Shown here one piece after another: positions 34,801 to 45,850 of a DNA stretch of 64,000 nucleotides. The position numbers and the translations under genes were made by a program. Below the pieces are notes generated by a model. It had not been told where the DNA came from. It did no database searches and saw only the letters and a program-made list of their open reading frames with translations. This stretch comes from Isoetes taiwanensis (Eukaryota > Streptophyta > Lycopodiopsida > Isoetales > Isoetaceae), in the NCBI GenBank assembly GCA_021234155.1, contig JAJEKV010000052.1, positions 3,500,197 to 3,564,196 of the forward strand. The letters run 5' to 3'. Within the stretch, counting starts at the first letter, position 1. Each line of letters begins with the position of its first letter.

Positions 34801-36916
34801 GCGAAAATAAATTAGGTTTTGCCACCTGGATCCCTAATTCATCTCCGGCACACGCCCAATTTTCGAATTTTAGGAGAAGGTCTAGGTCAAAGGGTTAGCA
34901 TTAGAGCGGTCGGGGCAGCGTTCTGCGGGGCAACCGAGCTGGCACCCTTCCCAAGTCAAACGAGGCCGGGACCTTGCGGGGATCCCTCACAAGAGGGAGA
35001 GTCCAGGACCCGAGGCGGGGATCCAAAAAAGTTCGAGGCAGCCCCTTCTGGCGGCGCTCCCGGGGCTGCGCTAATGACCACCCTCCGGAGCCCGGTTCCC
35101 CTATCCCACCGTTGGATCCTCCGTTAAAGGGGGCCCCTCTTGGGGAAGGTCCAAAAGATTCAGTCGGTCAGGGAGAACTTGTCAAACCGCGGAAGCGTCG
35201 ATGTCGGCCTTGTAGAAACCGCCTTGTTTTGTCGTTCCGGACGCAGGGATGCTCGGAATGGCAAATAGACCTGCCAAATCGTCAGGAATGGCGAAATTAC
35301 CCTAGGGAGCAAGTTACAGCGGCGGTTTTCGCGAAAGAAGGAAACACTCACGCCCTCCACGGCAGCGGTATCGCATGCACATCCTAGGCCAATTGACTAC
35401 GAGTGTGATGGAAGTGAGCTAGCACCGGTGGTCTTCGGCCCACGGAACTTGGTCCCCAGTGGCAATGTCGACGTTTCGAGTCCATTGGCGAGTCAGATCG
35501 CGATTCGGAGAGGGGAGGTCGCCCGTCCGGTCCCGGAGGGCCTTGGGGAGAGGAAATTTGGGGCAAGCAGCCGGAGGGATTTTAGGGTCCGCCTCGTCAA
35601 CACCCAACTCCACTTTAAGACACGGCGCAAAAGGTCCCGACTGATCGACAAGGAGAGGGGCCTCCAAACGTAAACCCCGTGGGTTGCCGGGCTCTAGAAG
35701 GGTTTACGTTTTGGGGGCAAATCTGTCTGGTTGCACTTGGGACTGGCCGAGAAGCAAAGAAAACCCGAATACTGGAGCAAAGGGGAACCGACGGGCGGAG
35801 TTTGGGCCTTTCCTCCTCCGTTGTGGCAAGTAGAAGTCGGGGGCTTTTGCAAATGGCAAGACATTCGTAGAATTCGCAATTAATGTATTGCCGCGCTAAA
35901 ATAAATTCGGTTTTGCGAATTTGGATCCCTAATTCATCTCCAGCACACGGCCCAATTTTCGAATTTTACGGAGAAGGTCTAGGTCAAAGGGTTAGCATTA
36001 GAGCGGTCGGGCAGCCCGTTGAAGGGCAACCGAGCTGGCACCCTTCCCCAAGTCAAGCGAGGCGGGACCTTGCGAGGGGATCCCTCACAAGAGGGGAGAG
36101 TCCGGACCCGGGAGGCGGGATCAAAAAGTTCGAGGCACCCTTCTCGGCGCTCCCCGGGCTGCACGCTAATGACCACCCTCCGGGCGGTGCCCTATCGACC
36201 GTTGGATCCTCCGTTCGGGGGCCCCTCGCCGGGGAAAGGTCCAAAAGATTCCAGACGGTCAGGGGAGATCCTTGTCCGCGCGGAAGTCGATGTCGGCCTT
36301 GTAGAAACCGCCTTGTTTTGTCGTTCGGGCCGGGATGCTCAGGAATGGCAAATAGAACTCCGCCAAATCGGGTAAGAATGCCGAAATTACCCTAGGGAGC
36401 AAGTTACTGCGGACGGTTTTGCGAAGAAGGAAACACTCACGCCCTCCGCGGCGGATATCGCATGCACATCCTAGGCCAATTGACTATTTAGTAAGACACG
36501 CCGCTAGGTCCCTACGAATCGACAAGGAGAGGACCTCCAAACGTAAACCCCGCGGAGTTGCCGGGCTCTAGAAGGGTTTACGTTTTGGGGCCGAAGTCCC
36601 GGTCTGTTGTAGATTGGAACGTGGTCGAAGAAAGCTTGGCCGGAAACGCGATAGCAAAGCGGGGAACCGACGGAACGGAGTTTGGACCGTCCTCCTCCCG
36701 ATGTGGCAATCGGGAGTCTGGGGCTGGTAAATGGCAACAACACACGATTAAATTCGTAATTAATGCATTGCACGAAAATAAATTCTGATTTTTTGCCAGC
36801 TGGATCCCTAATTCATCTCCAGCACACGGCCCAATTTTCGGAATTTTTGGAGAAGGTCTAGGTCAAAGGGTTAGCATTAGAACCGTCGGGGCAGCCCGTT
36901 GCGAGGCAACCGAGCT
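28821..36916. repeat. Tandem array, unit about 1.1 kb, seven units plus a truncated eighth
   Basis: The anchor GTCGACG...GAGTCCATTGGC occurs at 28821, 29945, 31061, 32158, 33261, 34378 and 35467, giving units of 1089-1124 bp. Other landmarks recur in every unit: AATTCGCAATTAATGCATTG, CTAGAAGGGTTTACG, CCCTAGGGAGCAAGTTACA and TGCACATCCTAGGCCA. The last copy (from about 36490) lacks the anchor part and joins block A. No frame is conserved between units, since short indels shift all frames, so the many ORFs here are not genes. Confidence 0.92.
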
Positions 36917-37854
36917 GATTTGGAAGATTTGGAAGATGCAGTTGACTTCAAGCCACAAAGAAACATAAATTTAGTGGTACGCTTCTATCGATCGAGGGTT
37001 GGAGAAAAATCCAAGCCGATTTGTCCATCTAAACTTCTAAGAATGTGCATTTGAAAGATTTAGAACATGGAAGTGTCCCATTTGTAAGAGCTACAGGAGA
37101 GTCCAAACCACAAATAATCTCAGAAGCTGGTTCTACCAGTCCAAGTCGAAATGTCGCAGAAACCTCAGGCTCCGAAATGGCAAATCGAACTGAAGAAGGC
37201 GATATCCAACAGAAGAATGCAAAATATCTTCAAGAATCCTTCAGATCATGTTCATGCATATGTATCAATGCTAGATTGTACCCAGAGAAAATATAACAAT
37301 GTACAAAACATAGGTTTATTGAACAAAAAGATCACTTGAACAATTCAAAGATACTCCTCCCGAGCTTGGCTTATGGTTTCTATCGTGAAGTCCTCCACTT
37401 GTCCATCCCCTTTGAACCATAGCTCCATGTCAGTATGTCCGCGTGACCATGCATATGTCGACGCTAGTATCATGTTAATCTTTGTTTTTCTGTGGGTGCT
37501 TCCAAACCCCTCGACCATCTTTTCAAAAGCACCCTCATCATGCTAGGCAGCTCAGCGGTTCCTAGCAATTTGGTCGCCTTCTCACCAATCACATACTTCT
37601 TTAACACTTTCATCCAGATGGATCGTTGTTTCATAGTCCTCATCTTCGAAGTGGAGGAGGGGTTCACGGAGGATTCCCTTCCTTCTCATGCCCTCGACGG
37701 CTCCTACACCAAGCTATAGATTAGAAAATAGATAAAATACAATAAAGTGTATAAACTACAGAGTGTAGCCTTACTTGTGAAGACAGGTTCCATATCTCTC
37801 TGCTCTTGAATCCTCATCTCCTCCTGAATCTGGTTCAAGCGTCGAAGCATACCT

Positions 37855-38175
37855 GGGCATATGCATGCTACACCCTGCCATTTTTGGAACCTGCCGAAGT
37901 ACCTGCACTAGGTACTTTTGGATTGGGTACTATTTTCTTGTTCTTTTGTTCAAAACTAATTCAAAAGTTCAATATAAAATGTCAAAAGCATATCAATATT
38001 CAAGGTTAAGATAGAGACAATACTATTGGAGGCCAAAATGAATGCATTCAATTTAACATTTGTAGTTATTGAGATATTATAAAAGTACCCAGTACCCAGT
38101 GTTGGGTACTTTTTTAGGTAGTTTTATGGTTCCTAAATGGTACTTTTTTTGATAGGGTGTAGCATGCTTATGCCC
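37855..38175. mobile_element. 321-bp inverted-repeat element (MITE-like), 4-bp target duplication
   Basis: The 22-bp termini are GGGCATATGCATGCTACACC-CT (left) and its complement with one mismatch (right), flanked by ACCT at 37851-37854 and 38176-38179. The homologous site in copy B (48859-48862) has a single ACCT and no insert. Internally GTACCCAGTACCCAG and GGTACTTTTT words recur. The superfamily is not certain. Four-base duplications are unusual; they are known for example in Sola elements. Confidence 0.8.
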
Positions 38176-38319
38176 ACCTTCCATGGCCATGTATCCCAAA
38201 AGCAATAAAGAAAAAACTCTCACAATAACTGCAATGAAAAACTAGGATCCGAGGATCGTTCGCAATACTCAAATCATAAAAGAAATGGGAAAAATGAAAG
38301 CCGGCCGATGACTTTTAAA

Positions 38320-38430
38320 GAACAGAGACGTCATTTTAAGACGTATAGACGTCGTTTAACGACGTTTAAAGGTCGTTTAACGACGTCTATAACGACGTTC
38401 ACGGCTATAACGACGCGTCTGAGAAATTTG
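38320..38430. repeat. GTCGTTTAACGACG motif cluster in copy A (copy B 48960-49075)
   Basis: GTCGTTTAACGACG occurs twice, with TATAACGACG and TAAGACGTATAGACG variants nearby, related to the subterminal motifs at 13 and 22.4 kb. Copy B has a degraded version with GCCGCTTAACGACG. It probably marks a CACTA subterminal region within the block. Confidence 0.6.
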
Positions 38431-39559
38431 TTTTGTTTTCGGATATCTTTGAGATGCCATATATATTGCCCTATTAGTCCTCGGCTTCTCCGCGCCCTCC
38501 GTCCCCTCACGCTCTGCGCCCTCGGCTTCCCTCCCTCCTCCTCCTTGGACTCCTCACCTACATCCGCCATGGCCGCTTCTCCGATGCATGCCCGCTTTTG
38601 ATGCCGCACCGGAAGGCGTCGCGGCGGCCTGGAGCACCGAATCGCCTGCCTCTGAGTGGCTAGAGGCTAATCTAACCCAAGAAAGGCCGGAGTTCAAGCA
38701 AGCCATGACAAAGCTGCGCGGATAGGGGCAAGAAAGACCTCGCCGCATTATTGGGAGGCCGGAACCTTCCCTCAATCAAAGCTTCGAAGTGCTGAAGAAA
38801 TGCATGGTGAGCTTCGTTGTGCTTGGCCCGTTATGCTAGAGGATAGGGGCCTTTGGGAAGGGAAACATTTTTTGAAGCCCTACTTTCAAAAGTTGCACCA
38901 GACCAACGAGGGGCATGCGGGAAGTGCTCATTACATGAATTCCTTGGGGAAACGAGACACCACGCGGAGGGGCTTGATTCCATGCCGAGGCTTGTTCTCG
39001 ACGGGGGTGGAGGAAATCAATCGTCGAGCACCTTCGAGCCTGCGAGTGGATCACACCGGATGCTGATATATACCGCTAGATGTGCAATCGCATCCACTTT
39101 GTTTTGTGTATTTGAATTGTGTATGGGTTTTTATATGAATTTTGTATTTTGAAGGAATACATATATGATTTTTTGTATATGAATCTTGCATTTTGAAGGA
39201 ATCTTCACATTTTATGATTAATTAAACATAAAAGCGTAATCAATCAGATGTAGAACTGCCCTGACGGGCTTTGCTGAAGCCATAGGTCTATACTAGGATG
39301 CCAATTAACTTGGCATAAATGTCTATGATAACTCAAGTTGCAATACTAATGTTGCCTAATATGGTTTGTAGTATACACAAATTAAGATGCCAAAGTATTT
39401 TTCTTATTCATATGTGGGAAGAAAATATCTTATATTATAATGTTTTAGCCATTATGTCTTCAATCAAACCCTAATTTAGATAGTTGAGATCGCCCGATTG
39501 CATTAAGGCGAGATTTATCGCGACAACTTCTCACCACCGTGATTGGCCATGCTCTCGAT

Positions 39560-42500
39560 CTCTTAAGAGGAAAAAACCGGCTGAGAAAAGGGCAAAGTGA
39601 GAGGCAAAAAGGCAGTAAAAGGGAAAAGCCGAGGCGGGGAAAAGGAAAGGGAAAAGAGCACGAAAAAGGGAAAGAAAAAAGAAAGGGAGAAAAAGGAAGG
39701 TAAAAAGGACACTATGAAAAGGAAAAAGGGGGAAAGGGTGAGGACAGAATAAAAGAGAAAAAGAAAAGGGAAGGGAGGAAAAGGAAGAAAAATAGCAACT
39801 TTGAAAAAAGGTGAAGACTTTAAAGGGTGTGGAAGGGAAAAAGGGGAAGATAAGAATGATGGAGAGAAGGAAAAAAAGGGCATGGAAAAATAGAAAGGGA
39901 AAAAAAAGGAGGCAAAAAGGGAAAAGGGCATGAGGGAAAAGGGAGAGGGAAATGAGAGAGAGGAAGGAGAAAGTGGCACTCGAGAAGAGGAAAGGTGTGA
40001 GGAAAGGAAAAAAAAAAAGGAGAAAAGGGAAAAGTGAAAAGCAAAAGAGAAAGAAAAAAAAACATGGAATAAAAGAGGAAAAAGGAAAAAGGGGAAGAGG
40101 GTGGGAAAAGGAGGAAAAGGGCATGTGAAAAGGTGGAAAAAATAGAATGGAAAAAGGTATGGGAAAATGGAAAGGAAAAGAGAGAAGGAAAAAAGTTTGG
40201 AAAAGAGAAAAGGGCATGGAAAAAGAGAAAAGGATGAAAAAAGAAGGAAAAGGAAAAAGGAAATGGAGGCGAAAGAAAAAAAAAAAAAGAACCAGGGGAA
40301 TAAGGAGGGAAAATAGAAAAAAGAGGAAAGGAAAAAGAACCTGAAAAAACTGGAAAGGAAGAGGGAAAGGGTGAGGAAAGGGAAAAAGAGCATCTATAGG
40401 GAAAGGAAAAGAAAGAAAAAAGGGAAGAGGGTAGGGGAAAGGCGGAAGAAAAGGCAAGTAAAAAAAAAAGTGGAAAAAAGTGGAAAAAAAAGGGAATGGG
40501 AAAAATACATGGGAAAAAGGAAAAGGAAAAAAGGGGAAAAAAGAAAAAGGAAAAAGGAAAGGGAAAGGAAAGGGAAAGAGAAAAGGAAGGGGAAGGAAAG
40601 AGGAAAAAGGGCACGGGAAAAAGGAAGGAATTGGGGAAATGATGAAAAAAAAGAAGGAAAGGGAAAAAGAAAAAAGGGAAAGGGGGAAGGAAAGGAAAAA
40701 GGCATGAAAAAAAAAAGAAGAAGAAAATGGGAAAAAAAAAGAGACATTAGCTAAAAAAGAAGAAGAGGGTGAGGAGAGGAAGAAAAAAAAAAAAAAAGAT
40801 GGGGGAAAAGGGAATGCAAAAAGGACATGAAAAGGGAAGGGAAAAGAGAAAAGAAAAAATGGGAAAAGGAAAAAAAAGAGCATGAGAAAAAATGGGAAGG
40901 GTGGAGAAAGGTGAAAAGGAAGGAAAAAACCGTCAAAAAGGGAAAGGGAAAGGGAAAAATGAGAAGGAGAAAAAGGAAGGAAAAGAGAGGGGGAGAAGAG
41001 GGTAAAAAGAAAAGAAAAAAAAAGAAAGAAGGAGAAAAGTAAATGTGCGGGAAAAATAAGAAAAGGGAAAAAAAAGAAAGTGTGTAAGAAAAACGAGGAA
41101 AATGATAGGGAAGGTTATCAAATGCACAAAACCTCTTATAGCCTAGATATGATGAACTTGGTTAATGAGTCGAAATTTGAATAGGTTTCCATCCACAAAT
41201 ATTTCCCAACATTTGCCCATATCAAGCCCTAATTTGAATGGCCGGGGATCATCTAATTGCATCAAAGCGAGATTTATTGCAAGACTTTTTGACCCACTAT
41301 GATTAGTCATGTTTTGATGTCTTGAGGAGAGGAACGTGAAAGGATAAAAGGCATGATAAAAAGGTGGAAGGGGTGAGGAAAGGGAGGAAAAACGAGGGGA
41401 AAAAAAGAAAAAAGAAGCAAAGGGTGGAAAAAAAGGAGGAAAAAGAAGGGAGAAAGGGTAATAGAAAAAAAGGGGTGGGTAAAAGAGAAGGGAAAAGCGC
41501 ATGGAAAAAGGGAAAAAAAAAAAAAAGGAAGAAGGAAAGGGAGCCCGGAAAAAAAAAGGCACCAAAAAAAAAGGGAAAAGGAAAAATGAAAAAGAAGAAG
41601 GGGTGAAAAGCACGGAAAAAGGGAAAAAGCGGGAAAAGGGTGAAGAAAGGGGAAAAGGATAAGTGAAAAAAAGCATGGAAAAAAGGAAGAAAAAAGAAGG
41701 TGGAAAAAAGAGGAAAAAAGGGTGAGAAGAGGAAAAGGAAAAAAAATGGCATGGAAGAAGGAAAAGAAAAAGGAGGGAAAAGGAGGACTAAAGGGAAGGG
41801 AAAGGAGGCGCCGAAGGGGAAAAAGGAAACAAGAAAAGGGTGGGGGAGAAGGAATAGAAAGAGAGCATGGGAAAATGGAGAAGAGAAAGGAAAATAAAAA
41901 AAGGGAGCTGCAAAGGTGGAAAGGAACATGGGAAAAGGGCATGAGGGAAAGGGGAGAGAGACAAGGGGAAAAGGGAAGGGGAAAGAGGGATTACAAGAAA
42001 AAAGGAAAGAAAGAAGAAAAGGAAAAGTGAAAAAAAAAAGCATGGAAAAAAGGGCAAGAGAAAAAAAAAAAAAAGGGGGAGGGGAAGAGAGAAAGGGTGG
42101 GAAAAACTAGGAAAAAGGCTGAGGAAAAAGGCAAAGAGGAAAAAAGAGATGTTGAAAAGGGCATGGAAAGAAGGAAGTGAAGAGAAAATAGAAGAAGGGA
42201 AAAGGAAAATTAAAAAGGCCACGACAAAAAGGAGAAGGAAAAGGGTTGGAAATGAGGGACAAAAAGTCCATCAAAAAAGGGATAGGGATAGAGAGCGGGA
42301 AAGGGCAAAGAGGAGGGGGAAAAGGAAGTGAAGGGGGGGGCATGGAAAAAGGAAAGGAAAAGGGGAAGAGTGAACCGTGTGAAAGAGGAAAAGGAGAGAA
42401 AAATGGCATGGAAAAAAGAAAAAAAAGAAAAGGGGGCGAAAGGGCATTGGGAAAGGGGAAGACGAGAAAAGGGAAAGGGTTGAGAGAGGAGAAAAAAGGA

Positions 42501-43000
42501 AAAGATGGGGATCGGGGAAGGGCAAAAGGGAACAAGAAAAGGATGGGAAGAAAGGAAGGGAAAAGAGAAAGGGAAAGGAAAGAAAAGGACAGATGAAAAG
42601 GGTGAAAGCTAACCTTGAAAAAAGGGCAAGAGAAAAGGGAAAGAGGGAAATGGAAAAAAAAGGAAGGCTTAAAGGTCACAAGAAAAAGGAGGAAGAGAGA
42701 AAGATGAAGAAAGGCAAAAAAGGAAGCAAAAAAGGAGAGGAAAAGGGGAAGAAAGAAAGGGCTCAAAAAAGGAAAATCCAGACAAGAGAAAAAGGAAAAG
42801 AGGAAAATGCAAGATTATAACCCCAAGAGTCAAAAAGAAAATGAAGGGGAAAAAGGAAAAAAGTTTATCAAGAAAACTCGAAGTGAAAAGAGGAAAAAAA
42901 AAAAAAGAAAAAAAAGAAACTGCGACGAGGAAAAAGGAAAAAGCAAAAGTATAAAAAGCGGGGTATAGCAAATGGCAAAAGGAAAGAGAAACGGTCAACT
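39560..43000. repeat. Purine-rich tracts inside H4
   Basis: Two tracts (about 39.56-41.11 and 41.33-42.99 kb) of GGAAAAAGG-type sequence, punctuated by GGGCATGG or GGCATGA words as in H2. Long frames on the minus strand (up to 450 codons of Phe/Ser/Pro/Leu) are artefacts of composition. Confidence 0.88.
41184..41340 (+). repeat. Internal copy of a Helitron 5' subterminal region
   Basis: ATCAAGCCCTAATTTGAATG, then GAGATTTATTGCA and GATTAGTCAT, matches the first 130 bp or so after the H2 start (minus strand, 17.14-17.25 kb). The terminal TCTTATATTATAATG itself is missing here. Confidence 0.7.
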
Positions 43001-43519
43001 ACTTTTAACAATGGAGTAATTTCTAGGTTATTCATGCTTGCCTCTCTCATCACCGTAGTGTATCATTTATAGGTGAGCTTATGCCCGTCCAAGAACTGGC
43101 ACCGCTCTCTAGTAATCATAATAAAGTACGAAGGTTCAATCGATGGTAGTCTTCTATCATGACACAACGCCACCCCCCCTAACCCTCCCTCCCGACCGCC
43201 CATCTCTTCTTCTTCACCTTCAAATATACGTGGAGCGAGCCTTTACATGGAACTAATTAACCACCACCGATCTTGCAAAGGATCCGAACTTAAGGTGACC
43301 TACAAACCTCTATTACATTAGTTCCTTTGTTAATGACATATATAAATTCCTTATTGCATCCAAGTAAACATACTTGTTCACATTGCTCAACCTCACGAAA
43401 AGTGTGTCCTGACCATTTATACCGGTTTTAGCTGAATCTAGTGAATATTGTGCCACCGTGATCTTTTGCGTGGTCGCGGGCATGAGCACCAAGACACACA
43501 AGAATCAAACCATTCTCGC

Positions 43520-43521
43520 AT
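43520..43521. other. Empty target site in copy A for Helitron H5
   Basis: A|T junction in ...AAACCATTCTCGCA|TCAAACAACATTG. Copy B has the same flanks separated by H5 (50474-52368). Confidence 0.9.
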
Positions 43522-44077
43522 CAAACAACATTGTTTTGAATGCACTACCACATCAACCTCCAAGATAGTCTTTATAGTACCAATCCATTCCAACATTGCC
43601 CTCGATTGGGTTTGGGTCTGCACTACCGGTCAAGAAACCAGACTAAACTTTGCTGATATACCACAATCATAAGCGCTTTGCCATGATCCACACTTTGTCG
43701 CCGAAAAGTGAGCACCGAAGACCATATTGATGCATATGAATTATACTAAAGTAAAGGAACAAATGTTCAAAATAACAATCTAAACTCGCGGAATTATATG
43801 CTATTAAGTTGCACTTACAAATAGTGACACGCTTTTAGCATATGCAAATTCTTCACTAGAAACATGTTCCACACGTTGCCTTGCCATCTCTAGTTGTTCG
43901 AGCAGCCATTTATTGTTTATCTCACTTGGCGGGACCCCTAGATGATCCGAAGTGGTTGTTTACGCATTCTTTTGTCGATAGCGCCTTCTCTCCTCTCTCT
44001 TTATTTTTCTTCCTCGTTTTTTTTATCCATTTCTCCATGGGAGTGGAGTTGTAGATGAGAAACTTATTGACTTTTGG

Positions 44078-45850
44078 TCATTCTTCTAGTGTGAACAATT
44101 TCTTCTCGTGTGGTCTTCCTTGGGAACTTCTCCAATTATAGTTGGAGGTCTTCATGGGTCCATAATCGAGCATTGGGGTGTAGATCGCCAAGAACTCTGG
44201 GTGACATAGAATAATGACTCTCGTGGCTAACCAACCCTCTACCATGCAACCCTCCTGCCTTGCCTTCATCGCTGTAAGTCCTTAGGAGGACCTTCAAAGC
44301 GTTCTATAAAACATCCATCTAGGATTTGTTGTGCTTTTCCCCGCAAGCTCTACTTCGCCCACTAAATGCACTAGTAAAGTGAGTTTGTATGTCCGTAAAA
44401 ACTTGTTGGGAATTTTTTTCTCTAGCATACAACATGCCTCAACGAACCTTTAGTTCGTGAGATGTCTGCAATTTAATTTGCCTGTATCTCCCTTCCTTGT
44501 AATCCATCTAAATATCATTTAAGAAAAAAAAGTTAAGTGGAGAGTTCAGCAAAGAAAGTGTTTTCTAAACCGTATGAACCCGAAAACTTCCTCGATAGGA
44601 GACATATTGCATGTAGTGGACCGGCTACGGTGGTTCACCGTAGTCAATAGGCATAAACTGCAACATCTTATGCCAATCATGAGGATTTCAACCCGCTTAA
44701 CTCCCTTCGTTAGAGAAACAATTACGCTAACTTAATGCATATATCCCCGTCTGAGTCTTTATTGCCTTGACGCTTCTCGAACGGGTTTCATACATTTTCT
44801 AGGCACGATCCAATCCACTTGTGGCCTTATTCCTTCTTGACATTTAACCATGCTTTAGATTTTGATCCGCTTCTTGTAGATCTTCATCGCCGCGATTCGG
44901 TGGTCCTTACGTCCGTTGACATGCTTCCAAATAGGCCAAACGTTTTTTAAAGATGTGCATGGGATCAAAGAAGATGATGGATCTTCAATTCATCCAATAG
45001 GGTAGGAAGAAGGATGCTTTCCACTTCATTCCCTTAACCTTATTTCCTTCAAATTTCAAGATCCCACATGTTACCCCAATCTCTCATTGTCAACCTTTTG
45101 GGAGGCTCTTCATTGCAAATGTTTTTCTCTTGGACCTAATGATCGGGTCGATTTTTCCATTGGCGATATCTCTTGAAGTTTGCATAGACATTTTTGTGCA
45201 ATCTGGTTATTGACCGTGAGAGTTCAATGCTCAAACCCCACAAGTGACATGCCGCATATCCGGACAATTTGAGTCCAGAGTTCATACAAACCAGGCCAAT
45301 CGCCGTTGTCCACATTAAGATTGCTCTCAAGGTAAATCTTCGCTCAAGACGGTTCTCTTGAGACATCGTAAACTTCAATACCTTCACTCCACAATGTCAA
45401 AAGCTCATCAATAACTATTTTCAGATATGGATCTAGACTTTCCGGCTTCTTCGGGTCCACCGAACTAATAGTACTACCATTAAAATGGCTAGTCTTCATG
45501 AGTAACCACTGGTAAATTATAGTTGATCAACACTCACGCCAAGCACCACGCGGCCGATGACGCCCATTATGATTAACACCATCAGCTTGCCAACCCTAAC
45601 TGGAGATTTCGTGGGCTCTTCCAAATTCGCCATGTTTTCATCAATATTTCCCATTGTTTGCAGTCACTAACCACGCGAGTACATTGTCACCGGACGATTA
45701 GCTGCACACCAACCCCATGAGCCGGCTTTCAGAGATTCACATCAAACAATAGCCTTATGCGAGGGATCAATGGAAAAGTAGCGAATCACCTTCATCGGAC
45801 TGCCTTTCCTTTTGGCATCCGTGATTGTACCTAGAGGCACCACATTTAGG
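44078..45850 (-). pseudogene. TNP2: CACTA transposase (TNP2-type) remnant, copy A
   Basis: The minus strand carries, N- to C-terminal, RRFTLRAILMWTT and SGLKLSGYAACHLWG (45387-45136). Next comes GLK-SHDWHKM with a one-base insertion near 44684, then EGCMVEGWLA and PEFLAIYTP (44269-44078). In intact TNP2 proteins these correspond to the LRAxLLWTxxDFPA...SGW...CP region, the GLKSHDCHxLMQ motif and the RPEGSIxEGY region. Frameshifts and stops break it throughout, and the N-terminal part is cut by the junction with the array at 45850. An active protein is not possible as read. The transposase would act in the nucleus on CACTA ends. Confidence 0.75.

Larger units (their letters stand above)
39428..43112 (+). 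mobile_element. Helitron H4, 3685 bp
   Basis: Begins TCTTATATTATAATGTT and ends ATGCCCGTCCAAGAACTGGC plus ACCGCTCTCTAG, between A 39427 and T 43113. The 3' hairpin is degraded relative to CCCAGCAACGCTGGG. The homologous position in block B reads straight across (50065|50066), which proves both ends. The interior is purine-rich on the plus strand. A second 5'-subterminal-like segment lies inside at about 41.22-41.34 kb, so the element looks like a fusion of two Helitrons that kept only the outer ends. No transposition gene. Confidence 0.9.
36917..45850. repeat. Duplicated block, copy A
   Basis: Homologous in order to 47916-54720. Matching stretches start at GATTTGGAAGATGCAG near 36930 and run through to the TNP2 remnant ending GCACCACATTTAGG at about 45848. 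Copy A additionally contains the 37855-38175 inverted-repeat element and Helitron H4, and lacks H5. At 45850 it joins array sequence abruptly, truncating the TNP2 N-terminal part. The 38176-39427 portion has no ORF I can identify. Confidence 0.88.

Noticed and set aside
28857-36788. Dozens of ORFs of 60-190 codons in the 1.1-kb array
   Set aside because: No frame is maintained from unit to unit; indels change frame while the DNA repeats.
28821-36916. Array considered as CRISPR or as rDNA spacer
   Set aside because: Unit length is about 1.1 kb with no short repeat-spacer alternation, and no rRNA sequence is present.
37045-37720. Plus ORFs at the start of block A (such as MHLKDLEHGSVPFVRATGES)
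   Set aside because: Not maintained in copy B, where indels shift the frame; no recognisable motif.
39531-42998. Long minus-strand ORFs (up to 450 codons), and Lys/Glu/Arg-rich plus ORFs
   Set aside because: Same compositional artefact on the purine-rich tracts of H4; no motif, no codon structure.
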